From Eumeta japonica (lineage: Eukaryota > Arthropoda > Insecta > Lepidoptera > Psychidae), in assembly GCA_005406025.1 (NCBI GenBank), contig BGZK01000009.1, positions 992,001-1,056,000 of the forward strand: DNA of 64,000 nucleotides, in the 5' to 3' direction. The stretch's first letter is position 1. Every line of letters starts with the position of its first letter. A program made the position numbers and the translations under genes. The notes under the pieces are model-generated. The model ran no database searches, was not told the DNA's origin, and was given only the letters and a program-made list of their open reading frames with translations. This document shows positions 11,701 through 23,933 of this stretch, piece by piece.

Positions 11701-13749
11701 TATCAAACATTTTAAGCAACATATTCTTGGTGCTTTGAAGCTGCAAATGCTCCTGACAGGTGTGTGAATAACCAAGCAAAGTATAGAATGACATTATTTA
11801 GTCGGAAATGGGTTTGTTTGATAATAATATTATGACCATTTTGGCTCTTATTTAGACAACTAGCAATGCTCTATGAGAATTGAGAAAAGTCCAATTTATG
11901 TTTGTTAGCAATACAATAGTAAAGGTAAAGAGTACAATGGCAATCGAAGAATAACAAGTTTATGCAAGTTATGTAATGACTGGTGAACCAGACATTCTTG
12001 ATTTACCAGAAATTAATTAATATTTATTACACGTCTGAAAATATCAATAAATACTAAAAATTGTGATACAAAATAATACAGATTACTGTTGTCCAAGAAT
12101 AGACTCGGGTTACTCGGGTAACTAAACAACAGATTCTTCTCATCACCACAAAAAGTATAAAAGACCACTGTTGACTTGATTTTAGATGATTAAGGACGAT
12201 CTCTTGGTTTTCTATTTAATTTAGCTCTATACTAAAATTATTCATATAAAAAAAATCTGTAAATGCTCTACAATTATTTTTTTTTCCATTGGTTAAACTT
12301 ATCAAATAGTACATGCAAAAAGTATTGTCTTTATCATGCCTCTATTGTATTATATAAATGCAGGCAAAAACCAATAATAGACCTTAAGAATAGCGATTTG
12401 TCATGCAAATGAATTAATGTATGTAGTAGAAGCTTTAGATGGAGACTAAGATGTTAAATTATTTGAAGAAATAGATGTCAATATCTAAATGATGTAGATT
12501 TAACACACATCTTAGATCTAACAGTATATATCTAATAACATTAGTAACTATTTTTTTATTATATATTATACGAGGGCATATTTTAAAACATTTTGCATCG
12601 AATTAATAAATTTTAATTGTACATTTCTGGTTTGTCACAAACTATATTAATGACAATGATCATGTGAGTGTATTGAAGAGTTTAGCTTAATCTTGTTAAC
12701 AAGAAAGGGTGAAACTTTCGAAAAGGTTAAAATTTTACTTAAGTAATAAATTTGAATGATCCCTATTCTATTCATATGAGCAAAGTGACATCTTTCTTAC
12801 AATTTCTTATAAAATGGAGTCAACGCATAGAGAGATACAATACTTAAGTATACATTCTACAGTGAAAAACAAAAATGGCAAGTTTTTGATGAACACTTGT
12901 TTCTTAGTTCAAATAACACTTATTTTCATTTTGTCTATGAAAATTTTAGGAATTACAAATTGTCATAGTTAGAATCACAACATGGTTATGTTATTAGAAG
13001 CCTTTCCCTCTCTCAGCCAACTCTCAGGAATTATATATGGGTCTCTATACAGAACAACTATTTCATTTCAAAATTCTTAAAAATACTGTTCCGTCTTATT
13101 CAAGCATGTCATTACAATACTGTAATGAGGCTGTATTTCTACATTAGCTATTTTTTAAAACTAACTGAGGTTGACTATTTAGAAGGGTGTGAATGCAAAA
13201 CTATTATAAAGACTTTTGTTTACTTGTTTTTTTACTATGTTATAGACAATTTGGTAACTCAAGGTCCTCCTTAAGACCTAAACCATGATTTATGTAACAT
13301 TAGTAGAATTATATTATTAGTTTTATACATAATTGCCCATGACTTTAGTAATTTAAACAAATATGAAACATTTAAATACTTCCATTTAGAATTATTTTTA
13401 AAAGCTAGTTTATTTTTTTATATGTTAATGCTCAGGGAAAGTAAATATGTAGGTATTTAGGTCACTCAAATTAATGTTTTAAAATGTCTAATTGTGAATG
13501 CAGCAACGAAACACTATTCTACGTGTTCCACAACGCACTGCCATTATTTAATTATTCACACAGTAATAATTATTTAACCTTCAAACAATTTACGTGCTAC
13601 AAAAATAAGCTTTTTTACATAGATAGTTTTATTTAGATAAATCAACAAATTTTACCTTTCCTATCTGGTTTAGTGCATCTCCTAACGAGCCTCAAGGAGT
13701 CCTTAGCGAATTGCTTTCCAGGTTCCATAAACTTCCAAATTTGATCCAT
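8794..13749 (-). CDS. SEC61G: Protein transport protein Sec61 subunit gamma
   Basis: SEC61G is the small tail-anchored subunit of the Sec61 translocon in the endoplasmic reticulum membrane, needed for co-translational protein import. Two coding exons were read on the - strand: 13749-13656 (ATG, 94 bp, donor GTAAAA) and 8906-8794 (113 bp, acceptor TTTCAG, stop TAA). Joined they give exactly 68 aa, the usual length of the family. The protein starts '[14 protein letters not shown]', carries the conserved cytosolic '[17 protein letters not shown]', then one membrane helix (about residues 36-60, '[15 protein letters not shown]'), and ends '[11 protein letters not shown]'. An AG acceptor at 13760-13761 and a GTAAGT donor just below 13840 suggest a 5' untranslated exon beginning above 13840. 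The unusual feature is the 4.75 kb intron for such a short gene; it holds dispersed repeats (8987-10020). Confidence 0.97.
8987..10020 (+). repeat. Dispersed lepidopteran-type repeat inside the SEC61G intron
   Basis: It begins 'ACTAGCTTTTGCCCGCGACT' at about 8990, the same opening found at 48787 and, in my experience, at very many places in moth and butterfly genomes. It ends around 9905-10015 with 'CGGATGCCTACGTCATA' and 'GATCCATCAGTCAGTCAGTC', a tail also typical of these elements. No protein is encoded. It is non-autonomous; whether it is SINE-like or Helitron-like cannot be decided from one copy. Boundaries are approximate. Confidence 0.6.
10021..13655 (-). other. Rest of the large SEC61G intron
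   Basis: This is 3.6 kb of AT-rich DNA without recognisable coding exons. A short (TA)n run lies near 10285-10315. The open frames at 10986-11228 and 11554-11775 have composition-driven residues and no motif, so I regard them as chance frames. No RNA gene was recognised. Confidence 0.5.
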
Positions 13750-13949
13750 GTTCAAGATTCTAAAATCGTAACGTAAATAATTATTAACATAATTTATTAG
13801 AATAAATATTCGTTGCTTATAACATTTATAAATACTTACAAAGCAATACGTTATACGTACACACGACGTGAAAGAAAATTAATCGTAATAATATATACGT
13901 TACTAGAATCGAAATGACAACGACCAAACTTGACACAAAACGTAAACGT

Positions 13950-16320
13950 CAGTTAGCCACGTCTCGAAGATTTCTTCACGTCATAACTAGTGATGTACAC
14001 AATCCACCATTGCACTTTGATTTAGGTATCTATAATCAAAACTAGAATCGAAACATCAACCATGTAATTGATGCAATAAATTGATGATTGAGCTATTTCA
14101 CATTAGCATTTTTCTCTATTTTAGATCGAGTAATCGTTTTAAACGAAACAATGAAATACGTAACGAAACAATCAAATAAGTAATGGTGATACGAATACTA
14201 ACATAGAGATCGAACAAAGCAATTAATTACCGTATTAGTTATACAAATTAGAAAGTATCTAAGTAAATTAAGCATGGCGGTCGGTACCATATTTTATCAA
14301 AAATTAATCACACCGCTTACTAATTAATATAAGTGGTATGGTTACTTTGTTCTTTCAACAAATACAGGCTAACATATTGTCCGCGAATTCAGAGTAAAGA
14401 TAGCGTAGAGACCGAATAAAATTTTCGGAACTGTCATCCACACGTGTTTTTTATTAACGTTTGCACAATTGTATTTGACAAAACGAGACAAATGTAGTTT
14501 TTTTTCCTCGAAAATATGCGAGGAAAATATTCCTAATGTGCACACATAAAACATCAAATCTCTTGAACTTGTTTAGTATGCAGTTAAATTAAAATGTTTG
14601 TTACGTTATTCACAGTTTATGGTGCTATTTGATTTAGTCGTTAAGAAAATATGGCAATGAAGAATATTATCTACATATTTGTTTTTTTTTTAATTTGTAG
14701 CATTACCATGATGTTTACGATATACAGTAAACTATCAGGTCCCCAAAAATTTCAAAATGTTACATTTCATTCAGGGCGGACGCAAAATGTTATCGAATAA
14801 ATAAGTATCGAAAATATATATGTCTAAAAATACAAGAGTAACTATTTGCTTCAGCAGGATGCCAATAATAATGACTACTTTTTAATATTTTAATAATGTG
14901 TAGTTAGGTTTCCATAACAAAAAACGATTAGACCCCATATTTATTACAAAGTAATAATTTGCTTTTGGTTATAAAGAAAGGCTCCAATGATGTTTAATTG
15001 CTACTGATACAGATAATTTTCAAAACTTATAAGTAAACTTTATCTCGTATTAGCCGTTTTATCCACCCTTTACGCTCTGAGTAAATTATAATCTGATAAT
15101 GATCGTTTCTGATCTCGACCCCCGCTTTATATTTCGATTATAGTCCTGCTTTCTTTTTCAATATAGATCTTGATCCTTCTTTGGACATCGCTGCTATTTT
15201 TCTTAATATATACATTTTTTTTTGTGTATAAAAAGTTTTTCTGCTTTGTATTCTAGCAGATAATTTACTTCTCAGCAAAAGACATTACTAAGTTTCAACA
15301 ACGAAGCAGTGCATATTTAGCATGTATACAAATGTTCAGCTTGTTTTATGTGATTAAAATTAAATGACACTTCTGTTTCGACGCTACTGATACATTGAAA
15401 ACAGATTAAATGTTGCGCTAAAATAGCTAAAACTAAAAGTTAGCATTTGATATGACCTCTAAAATAAAAATGGTAGTATTATACTGAAATACTGTTACGT
15501 AGATAAATATTAAGTAAACAGTGGCCGATTTGGTATGAAGCAAAGCAGCGAGTTGACTAAATTCAATATTTCCGACTAAGAATAGTTCTATTATGCTAAA
15601 AGTAAAGACAATTACATGATAATATTAAATACTTCCCACTTATGGAAATTATAAATTTGCACCATTTCATTTTCTTGCAATGTCTTCAGGTGTATTTTTT
15701 AATTTTTGTTAATGTAAAAGGATTCAGTAATTTAAAATCCACAATGGAAAATGTCAAAAGATTTTTCTATGCAATAGATATTTGAAAATAAATGTAGCTA
15801 TATAATTCTCTTTGAATCCGTTCTTTTAATACCCACAAAAAGATGAACGTGTACACAAAATATATTAAATTAAGAAAAAAAAAACATTTTTGAGAAACTT
15901 TTCATTAAACTAATTGAACATTCTCAATTTTTTTTTCTGAGCATTTTAGAGGGATAAACAAGTATGCGAGCTATCAAATAGCACGTGGCCACCGACGCCC
16001 ATGCATACTCTTAACTCCAGAGAAGTCGTATATTATATATCAAGAAAGATGTCTATTTTTCTTACATCATATTCACGATACCAAAAAGACAAAAAACATT
16101 GAAAGTCATTAATAATATCGCTGTCAAAATTAAAAAAGCAAATGCATTATATAAATATATATTAAAATAAATGACAAACATATGATTTTATTTACTAACT
16201 GAATTCGGCAGACCTACCAGTCTATATCAATGAATTGAATTTTTTAAATATTTTCAATAATATATTTTAAAAAAATTATGTAATAGATTGACATAGCACA
16301 AAACAATGTCTCCACAGAAA
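13950..16320. other. Intergenic region between SEC61G and the AGA gene
   Basis: About 2.4 kb of AT-rich DNA. The - strand start of SEC61G is at 13749, so 13840-14000 should hold its promoter and 5' untranslated exon. A degenerate pyrimidine-rich patch of the 'TGATCTCGACC..CTTGATCC' type (15105-15195) resembles the patches at 7070-7150 and 55710-56540. Nothing else was recognised. Confidence 0.45.
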
Positions 16321-16500
16321 GTACATACCAATTTGCATGGTGACTGTTCAAATGGTAGAGAAGTTGGTGTACCGCAGCGCTATCTTGTGGAAAGCCACAA
16401 CAAAGGAGATAGCACGAAAACCTCCATGGAGTAATACATATACGTGCCAATTTTTATGGTGATCGGTTGAACGGTGTAGTTTAGCGATAACATATATACA
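16320..16500 (+). repeat. Diverged copy of the 49 kb tandem-repeat unit
   Basis: The segment reads 'CATGGTGACTGTTCAAATGG', then 'TACCGCAGCGCTATCTTGTG', 'GGAGATAGCACGAAAACCTC', and again 'TTATGGTGATCGGTTGAACG'. This is the same order of blocks as the 122 bp tandem repeat at 49083-49705 (ATGATAATCGGTTGAA, CAGCGGAGCTCCGCCTGGTG, GGGGATAGCATAA..TTCTCC). It covers about one full unit and part of another, strongly diverged. It is non-coding. Confidence 0.6.
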
Positions 16501-16950
16501 AACATTCATTTTTGTTATTAAAGCTAGTAAATATGGTAAGGGAGGATAGAATTGGTTTAGAGGCATAAGATAGGAGACTAGGAATGTTAGTTGGGAGAGC
16601 AACACCAGAGTTTAGAAGATTATGGCGGTCGTATAAATATTTTTATACTTTGATTACTGATTAGTGCAAGTTGATACATTTTCTGAGAGTATGAGTAGAA
16701 AATGTATGAATTTGCACAATCAATAATCAAAATGTAAACGGAGCGTAATGTATTGTAGAATATATAATTTCCAGAGGGGCAGCTGTTCTCCCCCGCCTCA
16801 AGTACACCCATGGTATATATGTAGAAATGGACTATGTCACTCAATTGACTGAATTATTTTTATAAAATACAAACTCTAATAATTTTTTTTTAGATTTGTT
16901 ACCTATTTAAATAGAAAACATTATAAACATGAACCAACAATTTTATTAGT

Positions 16951-19900
16951 TTAACATTTGACAAAAATAACTTTAGCTGTGTCTGTTGTAGAATCGTGTA
17001 TGGCGTATGGAAAAGTATCTATTCCGTGGCAAGCTGCACCATGCTGACCATCACGTGAAACGGCAACAACTGCACCCATAAACCCAGGGTAATGCTCTGA
17101 TATACGTTGGACTGCAGTCTCTGCCGCTTCGCTGGGCCTTGCACCACGGCGCATCTCCTCCACTGCCAAGAAACTAAAAAATATCTCATTAAATGTATTT
17201 GTAAATTTCGGCATTTATACATTGTAAGTCTTTTTTTCAATAACACTGAGGTAGACATCGGTAATGATTAGAAAATCTTGTGAACTTGTAAAAAATCAAA
17301 TCTCTTGTGGATCTAGCTTAATATCGCACAAAAGGCTCATTTGTAAGAATAAATTGTTAATAACCATATAGTTAATACTTTACTAGAGTGTAGGAAAAGG
17401 AATGATAATGACACATATTGTCTATGCCACTATAAATAAAACTAAAGATGCAACATTATATAACCGAAAATTTTGATTGAATAGTTCGATACCTGGGCAG
17501 GAACCTCAGCATGACATCGCCATCGCCAGTGGCGGCGGCCCCGCCGACCGAATTATCTGCATATGCTCCTGACCCGGGAACTGGCGAATCCCCCACGCGA
17601 CTGTATAATTTCACATTTAATATATGTTATATTACTTAAGAGTTTCTAAAACCTTTTTACTTTTCCTTAATATTTAACTAACGGTATCAATATCTTCCGA
17701 CACATAAACAAACATGTATGGCCTAAACTCAAATGTTCCCTTTTATTTTACGATTTTAGTTTTTTAATTAATGAAATCGAATTACGCACTGATCTAAGAT
17801 ATATTCCCCCTATATATACTTTTTTCAGAATTTTAACAAAGAAATCAATAGAAATCTCAGTCAGTGTCATTTTCTTTCAGAAGCATTATAATATTTATAT
17901 TGACTATTGATTTAGTACTTACCCAAATGCCTATTACTATAGGCAATAATAAGCATTTTAGTAGGCATCATAAAGAAAGCTCTTTAAAGGATAGCTTTTA
18001 TTTAGATGCTTGTTTGCAACATGCATTGCATGACAGCGGTTCACTTAACGAGATTGTGTCAGTTGTTTTTTCAGAATAGTTTGTAGATACATGCTTATAG
18101 GCTAATTATAGTACTATAAATATAACAGTATGTTTGTTTGGATTTTCATCAAACACTAACAACTGGATTTTTGCCCAGAGTAGACAGATATATAATAAGC
18201 GTAAGCCTAAGCTTTTCTAACTTTATCTTCAAAATTACATATCTCAGAAACTACTTACTTAATAGCTATAGTTTTTTTTTTTTTTTGAAAAATTGATGTT
18301 AATTATAATTATAAGTTTTATGCCCATTTCATGCAATGCATTATCATATATATTAAGCAGACAAACACGAATTTCAAAATCTCATATTTTGAAATCTCTA
18401 TTTGGTTTTTTTTGTAAGAAAATAACCACATACTGGAATAACTTACAAATGTGTTAACTGTTACATTATGTACACATTTATTAAAATTCATAACAGATCA
18501 CATATCCTTTAATGATATATTTGAGGTTTTCCTTTGTTAAAAATAATATTTTTTTAGTATTTATACCTATTAAAAAAATGTACCTAGTATTAATTATAGT
18601 TTTTCTAACTTTTGTTCAAATTCCATCTATTTTTATGTAGTCTTTGTATGTGAGTATTTGTAACATATTTAATATTTTACACAAACAATAAAGGTTTTAT
18701 TGAAGAAAAAGCAAATTTAAACCATTACCCAGGTATTTTATATTTTGCTCCATTAGTACTTGTACCAGCAGCAACATTTCCATTTACATCAATGGCTATC
18801 ATACCGATAGTATCGTGATTATATTTTCCTATAGGAATAGTATGATGACTCATCCTTTTGCCAGATTTTGATGTAGATTTGGAATATGGACCGCAATATG
18901 ACCTTGGATCAGGTATAACATCCTAAAACAAAATAAAAGAATTTTAAAATGTTTATCTATAAATAAACACTTACTGACTTATCAATAGGTGTCAAGCTAT
19001 CTGACAATTGAAACACTCAATTGTAAATGCTTGTATATCCTTGAATAATATCCCTTTAATCCGCAGACATGACATTATATAATTATTATACTTATGATCC
19101 TTATGAACTATTTTTAAAGGATTACCCTAAGTAAATTAGATAATTATATAAAAAGAATATATTGATTATAATTGTACATATTATGAACCTGAAATCAAAA
19201 GCAGCACATTTAAATAGTTAAAATACCAAACGTAACAAAACAGAGAGAAAAACCATTTCCTACTGCATGCTACACTTTCAATTTATGTGTATCAAAGATG
19301 TGTGACTGGTTAGAGTTAGACTAATAAAATTATTGCAATTGAATTTAAATTAAAATTATGATTTCATAAAACATTAAAACAAAACCACCAGTTCTTAAAC
19401 AATTAAATGAAAACAGTCACAATTAAAATTTATAACTTAGAAAAATACAAAATGGTTCTACGACATTTTTTTCATAGATACCATGTGCATTATTATCTTT
19501 ATGTATATTTTTTGATAAAATTATTCAGCAACAAATTGCAATATGTATTAATATAAGTTAATAATGAATTGAAGTAGAATCAATGCATTAAAGATGCGAT
19601 TTCTGCATCATAAGTGTGGATTTTCTTTAAAACTTAATAAAGAAACAGTGGTGTCAGTGAATAGTGTGATTTGGAAGATGTAATAGAAGTAGGTCTAGGT
19701 AGGCCTAGGTAGTAGAAGAAGATGGTTGTTTTTCTACCTAGTCACAACATCAAAAGTTGTGGTTTGGCCCCTTGGAAAGTATGAACAAAAGAAGACTAAC
19801 AAAAAAATCTATAGAACTAATATGTATGAAGGAAAAATCAGCAAGGCTCGTCCTAGAAAATCTTATACAGACTAAATTGGAGACATATTGAAAAAGGCCA

Positions 19901-20946
19901 AATTTTAAGCATCCAAAACTGATGATCTTGCATGAAAAGTTTGATGAATGTTATTGAAGGAAAAGAGATATGCAAAGATGATAGCATGTAAAAATCTGAG
20001 GTCTTTCCATAACCTTCTGAGTAATAGACATAAGTTTATAAAGTAAAACTAAATTATATAAATAGATAAAAGACATAAAATGTCTTTATTATGTTCTTCT
20101 AACAACACAAAAAAAAATGATCAGTAAAATCTATTTTTTTTAACTATTTAAGAAATATTGTATTTGAAAAGTTATACTCAAATGCAAAGACACAGATATT
20201 TAAAATGTTTCCTAGAATTTGAGATTTTTAAGAAAATCCTGTTTTAATACTTACTATCCAATAATTTGGTTGACAATTATTTTGATTATGCCACTGTTTC
20301 CACATATTTTTAGAAACTTTTGTAGTAAGAGATTGCTCTCTAAAACCCATTTGGACAGCGAATTGTGTAGCAAGTTCCCCAGCCAGTATTGAATGTTGTG
20401 TATGCTCTAAGACATTTCTTGCAACAGATATTGCATTTTTTATTCTACGAAGTGCAGCTACGGCTCCCACATTCATTGTTTTCCTGCAAGTTTCCATAAT
20501 GAATAATAAGCACTATATACTTACATAAGCATATAACATTTCATAAAGTATTCTATTAAATTTACCCATCCATAATCATGGCGTCCAAAGTAGTTTCTGA
20601 TTCTTCATCTGGACTACCTCCATAACCTACAGTTCCATCACACTGTTGTTCTTCACAAACTGTAGCACCCTGTTCTATTGCATCTAGAGCTTTACCACCT
20701 TCATTTAAAATATCCCATGCTACAAATATAGAACAACAAATAGTTCCACTTACAATATACAGAAGAAAAATAGTCATGAATAAATATACAAAAATTTCAC
20801 CATTTTTGTAAAAACAAAATGTGATACTCACCGCGGTTAGTAGCATTAATAAAATTCCACGTAGTCACAACAATAGGTGTATTTTGAGTCAATGTACCCC
20901 AAGGAGTTCCCAGTAAAATAAAAAGAAAAACATGATTGTAATCCAT
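16951..20946 (-). CDS. AGA: N(4)-(beta-N-acetylglucosaminyl)-L-asparaginase (aspartylglucosaminidase)
   Basis: This lysosomal N-terminal nucleophile hydrolase cleaves the GlcNAc-Asn bond in the breakdown of N-glycoproteins. Six coding exons on the - strand: 20946-20832, 20719-20566, 20483-20255, 18922-18729, 17600-17493, 17173-16951. All have GT/AG borders and the sum is 1023 bp, giving 340 aa against about 346 for human AGA. Residues 1-20 ('[17 protein letters not shown]') look like a signal peptide. 'GYGGSPDE' and '[10 protein letters not shown]' are the conserved N-terminal blocks. The autocleavage site is 'HDTIGM', with Thr204 as the predicted nucleophile. After it come 'AAGTSTNG', '[16 protein letters not shown]' and 'AAATGDGD'. 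All catalytic-site blocks are intact, so the enzyme should be active. AATAAA lies 4-9 nt past the stop (16947-16942 on the - strand). The third intron holds a possible LINE tail (19800-20045). Confidence 0.97.
19800..20045 (+). pseudogene. Possible 3' end of a LINE ORF2, in an AGA intron
   Basis: The + strand reads, with several stops, '[17 protein letters not shown]', 'IGDILKKA', 'ASKTDDLA', '[13 protein letters not shown]'. This resembles the C-terminal tail of insect LINE reverse transcriptases, where 'GKI.GKR.RGRQRK.Y.DQI' is followed by a Trp-rich end. No reverse-transcriptase core is present. It lies in the third intron of AGA, in opposite orientation. The assignment rests on one motif and is tentative. 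Confidence 0.4.
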
Positions 20947-21769
20947 TATTGATAAGTATCTATTAACCAGTTACGCAAAATTGTATTAGTATGTAAAAAG
21001 TACTAGTATGCCCTCAAAATACTTAATATGGTTAAGTGAAAAAATACAACTTCAAACATCACAAACTCAAAGAATTCGTACATACCCGCGCAACAACCAC
21101 TTTCATACTCGTCCACATAGAGAAAAATATATAGTGTTTTCAATGATCACAAAAGAAAATCTGTCTATAACCAGATTAATATAAAATACTACCAAAACTA
21201 AAAAATATTTTTCGTTAAATGCAAGCTCACAATAATCATAAATTAAATACAATATCTACCATCATTATTTCAACCATTTTTGAAACCTAATAGTTATTTA
21301 GTAGGATCTGAGATTAGAAATTAGGATCAAAGCTCTTAAATTATATCAATTTACAATCCTACCAATAACATATCTACGAAATCATGAACCTACCAAAGTA
21401 AAACTTTAACAGAATTATAAAATTCTCTTAATATCTTAACCTGGGAAAAAAAAAACTATTTTCTAAAACTATAACCTTTTTTTATTGCATGAATAAAAAT
21501 AGCAAGAAATATAATTCGCCTGCGTCAATAAGACAGGTATGATATGTATTTAATCTGTAATCTGAACATCTGAAAAAAAAAGTTATTTACATAATTATTA
21601 AAATAAAAAATATTTTCTATGTTAGTAACCACCAAATAACGAAAGAGGATTTTGTAAAGACTTTGTACCATAGCATAAATTTTCTAACTTGAAGAAACCA
21701 GAGAAATTCAAGTTGGAGTCAGTGTTACTAAATAAAAGTAAATCCTCTTTTATATCATTTTCATACCGT
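20947..21769. other. AT-rich region upstream of AGA
   Basis: It contains the presumed promoter side of the - strand AGA gene (ATG at 20946). No coding sequence, RNA gene or known element was recognised. An open frame beginning at 21689 is a chance frame that runs into the inverted-repeat element at 21770. Confidence 0.45.
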
Positions 21770-22088
21770 ATGGAATCGATCATGCGACTTTCCGCAAATA
21801 TTCATAATCTCCTTTTTTTTTTTAGGACAACTTTGTCAACGAAACCAGTCATTGAAGTAGCTGTTACTGAGAAAAACAGGTCAAAACGTGAACATGTAAT
21901 CTCACGAGATACGTCCATAAGTGATGTGCGTGCGGCTCTCGAGCTGGCCTACATTTAATAGGGTTGTGTCTATACTATTTATAATTATATTGTCAATGAT
22001 ATATTTTTGTTACACTTACTTTGGAAAAGTTGTTCTTATAAAGGAGGAGATTATGAATATTTGCGGAAAGATAAATGATCGATTCCAT
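21770..22088. mobile_element. Short inverted-repeat (MITE-like) element
   Basis: The left end, ATGGAATCGATCATGCGACT followed by TTCCGCAAATATTCATAATC, matches the reverse complement of the right end (22046-22088: GGAGATTATGAATATTTGCG followed by GAAAGATAAATGATCGATTC) over about 43 bp with a few mismatches. The internal sequence (about 235 bp) has no recognised protein. A related half copy occurs at 50877-51000 and continues into the same internal sequence ('CATTGAAGTAGCTGTTACTG' here, 'CATTGAAATAACCGTTTCTG' there). Two related copies plus terminal inverted repeats support a non-autonomous DNA element; the superfamily is unknown. Confidence 0.7.
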
Positions 22089-22559
22089 CCTGTTTAATCA
22101 CAAAAAATGCCTTAATCACGCCAAAATAAACGAATTTCACGAAATATGTGCAACTAAAGTTGAAAATTATGTTTCGTCAAGAAATTAAGTATACTTGGTG
22201 AAGCAAAGTTAATGGTTTTCTGTAACTATATACTACTTTAACGTTACAGATTCGTCTATGGTCAATCCTTTTTATTACTCTATCTGTGGGGTTCGGACCT
22301 GTTGTTGGACCTTAGATTAAGGATGATAGTATAAGGGAATGTTAAAATAACAACATAATCCTTTCCATTCGGACTTGTTTTTCATTTCCCAACGAACGCC
22401 TGTAATAAGGGGATCGAAATATCAAGCATGCCCCTGTCAAAAGTTGTATACTTTTTGCATGTTTATAAAAAAAATTCTAATGATGTGCATTACTAAAACT
22501 ATTATTTACAAGTTTGTACTTTGTTTTGACTGTGAATAAACATAAAAGTTCTTTAAAAA

Positions 22560-22615
<56 letters not shown>

Positions 22616-23515
22616 GAAGATACTACAAGAAAATGAAACGGTGTAACGTTTATCAGCTCCATATGTGAGAAGTATTTAATATTATTATGTGATCCGGCTT
22701 ACTTTTAGTCTAATAGTACAGTTCTTGCCAAGAAATATTACATTTTGTCATCTCTCAGATTCACTTTATACCAAATCTGTCACTATTTACTTAATCTTCA
22801 TCTACCAATATTTTAAGAATTAAATTGTGAATAATTAAAATAATAAATGTATTGCAACAAGACAATGATAAATATAAAAGTATAATGATGAACAGTAAAA
22901 GCAACCAAATTTATTTTTTATTTGCACTTCAGAAAAGTCTTTTACATTTTAAGCATACGAAACAAAATTAACATTTTTATACATGTAAAATGTGCATTGC
23001 TTCGTTGTCGAAACATAGTAATCTATTTTTCAGAAAACTAAATTATCTCCTGAAATAAAAAATAAAAGACTTATAAACAATAGAGCAATGTATTAAATCA
23101 GAAAAATAGCAGCGATTTCCAAGGAAAGGTCTTCCAAGAAAAGGATCATTAGAGCGTTTTCTTATAACCTAAAAGCAAATTATACCTAATTTTGAAAAAA
23201 ATAACGGAATTTAAGGTTATTTATTATGAATATCTGTCCACATGTAAGGGTAATATTCAAAAGTACCAATTATTATTAACATATGTTGTAGATAAAGTTA
23301 CTCTTGTGTTCTTATAAACATCTTTATATTTTCGAAATTCACGTATTCGATAATATTTTGCATCCGTCTTGAATGACCAATGCGCTCTAATACAAAACAT
23401 AACATCTTGATATTCTTAGGGACCTGATAGTTTATTTTATATCATAAACACCGTGGGAAACACAAGAAATTGATGATAATCAAATTGTCACTGTACAACA
23501 AATATTTTGATTGCC
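22089..23515. other. AT-rich intergenic region with a TA microsatellite
   Basis: No gene was recognised. The main feature is the (TA)n run at 22566-22612. 'CCATTCGGACTTGTTTTTCA' near 22366 and nearby GC-richer bits may be old repeat material. The - strand frame at 22477-22662 is an artefact of the TA run. Confidence 0.45.
22566..22612. repeat. (TA)n microsatellite
   Basis: An uninterrupted TA dinucleotide run of about 47 bp, directly visible. It is likely polymorphic in length. Confidence 0.95.
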
Positions 23516-23527
23516 ATATTTTAATGT
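23516..23527. repeat. Target-site duplication, left copy, of the 23528-30004 LINE
   Basis: ATATTTTAATGT occurs here and again at 30005-30016, exactly outside the two ends of the LINE. The 12 bp length fits target-primed reverse transcription. Confidence 0.85.
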
Positions 23528-23933
23528 TTTTTTGTTTCTCACTTGCGACGTGGAGGGGGTTAAAAATGTCTAACCCGCACACCCTCGCGCTCGTACGCGT
23601 GGGTAATGTGGGGCTGAAACCCACTAAAAAAGTCCCCCTGAAGGTGAAGTCGGTGGTTGGACTATGCTATGTAGTCAAACGACTAGTCGGATGACCGGTC
23701 GGACGACTATGATAGCTTCGCCGTGCGCGGCCGGACGGCACGTGTGAGTGTCGACGGCGCGTGACATGCCCTTTGGACGACTGCTGAAGGTTGTTGTCTC
23801 GGCATAGGATGTCACCTGAAACCGTCACGGGTCGGTTCCCGTTTCTCCTACCCGGCCGGGAGCGGTCAGCGGCGGCCGGGTGGAGTAAGGAATATAGGTC
23901 GATGAGGTAACTAACGGATAGACCTACTCTAAG

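Noticed and set aside
21689..21958. 89-codon + strand frame as a gene
   Set aside because: It runs through the terminal repeat of the 21770-22088 MITE-like element, has no recognised motif, and its diverged second copy at 50877 is not open.
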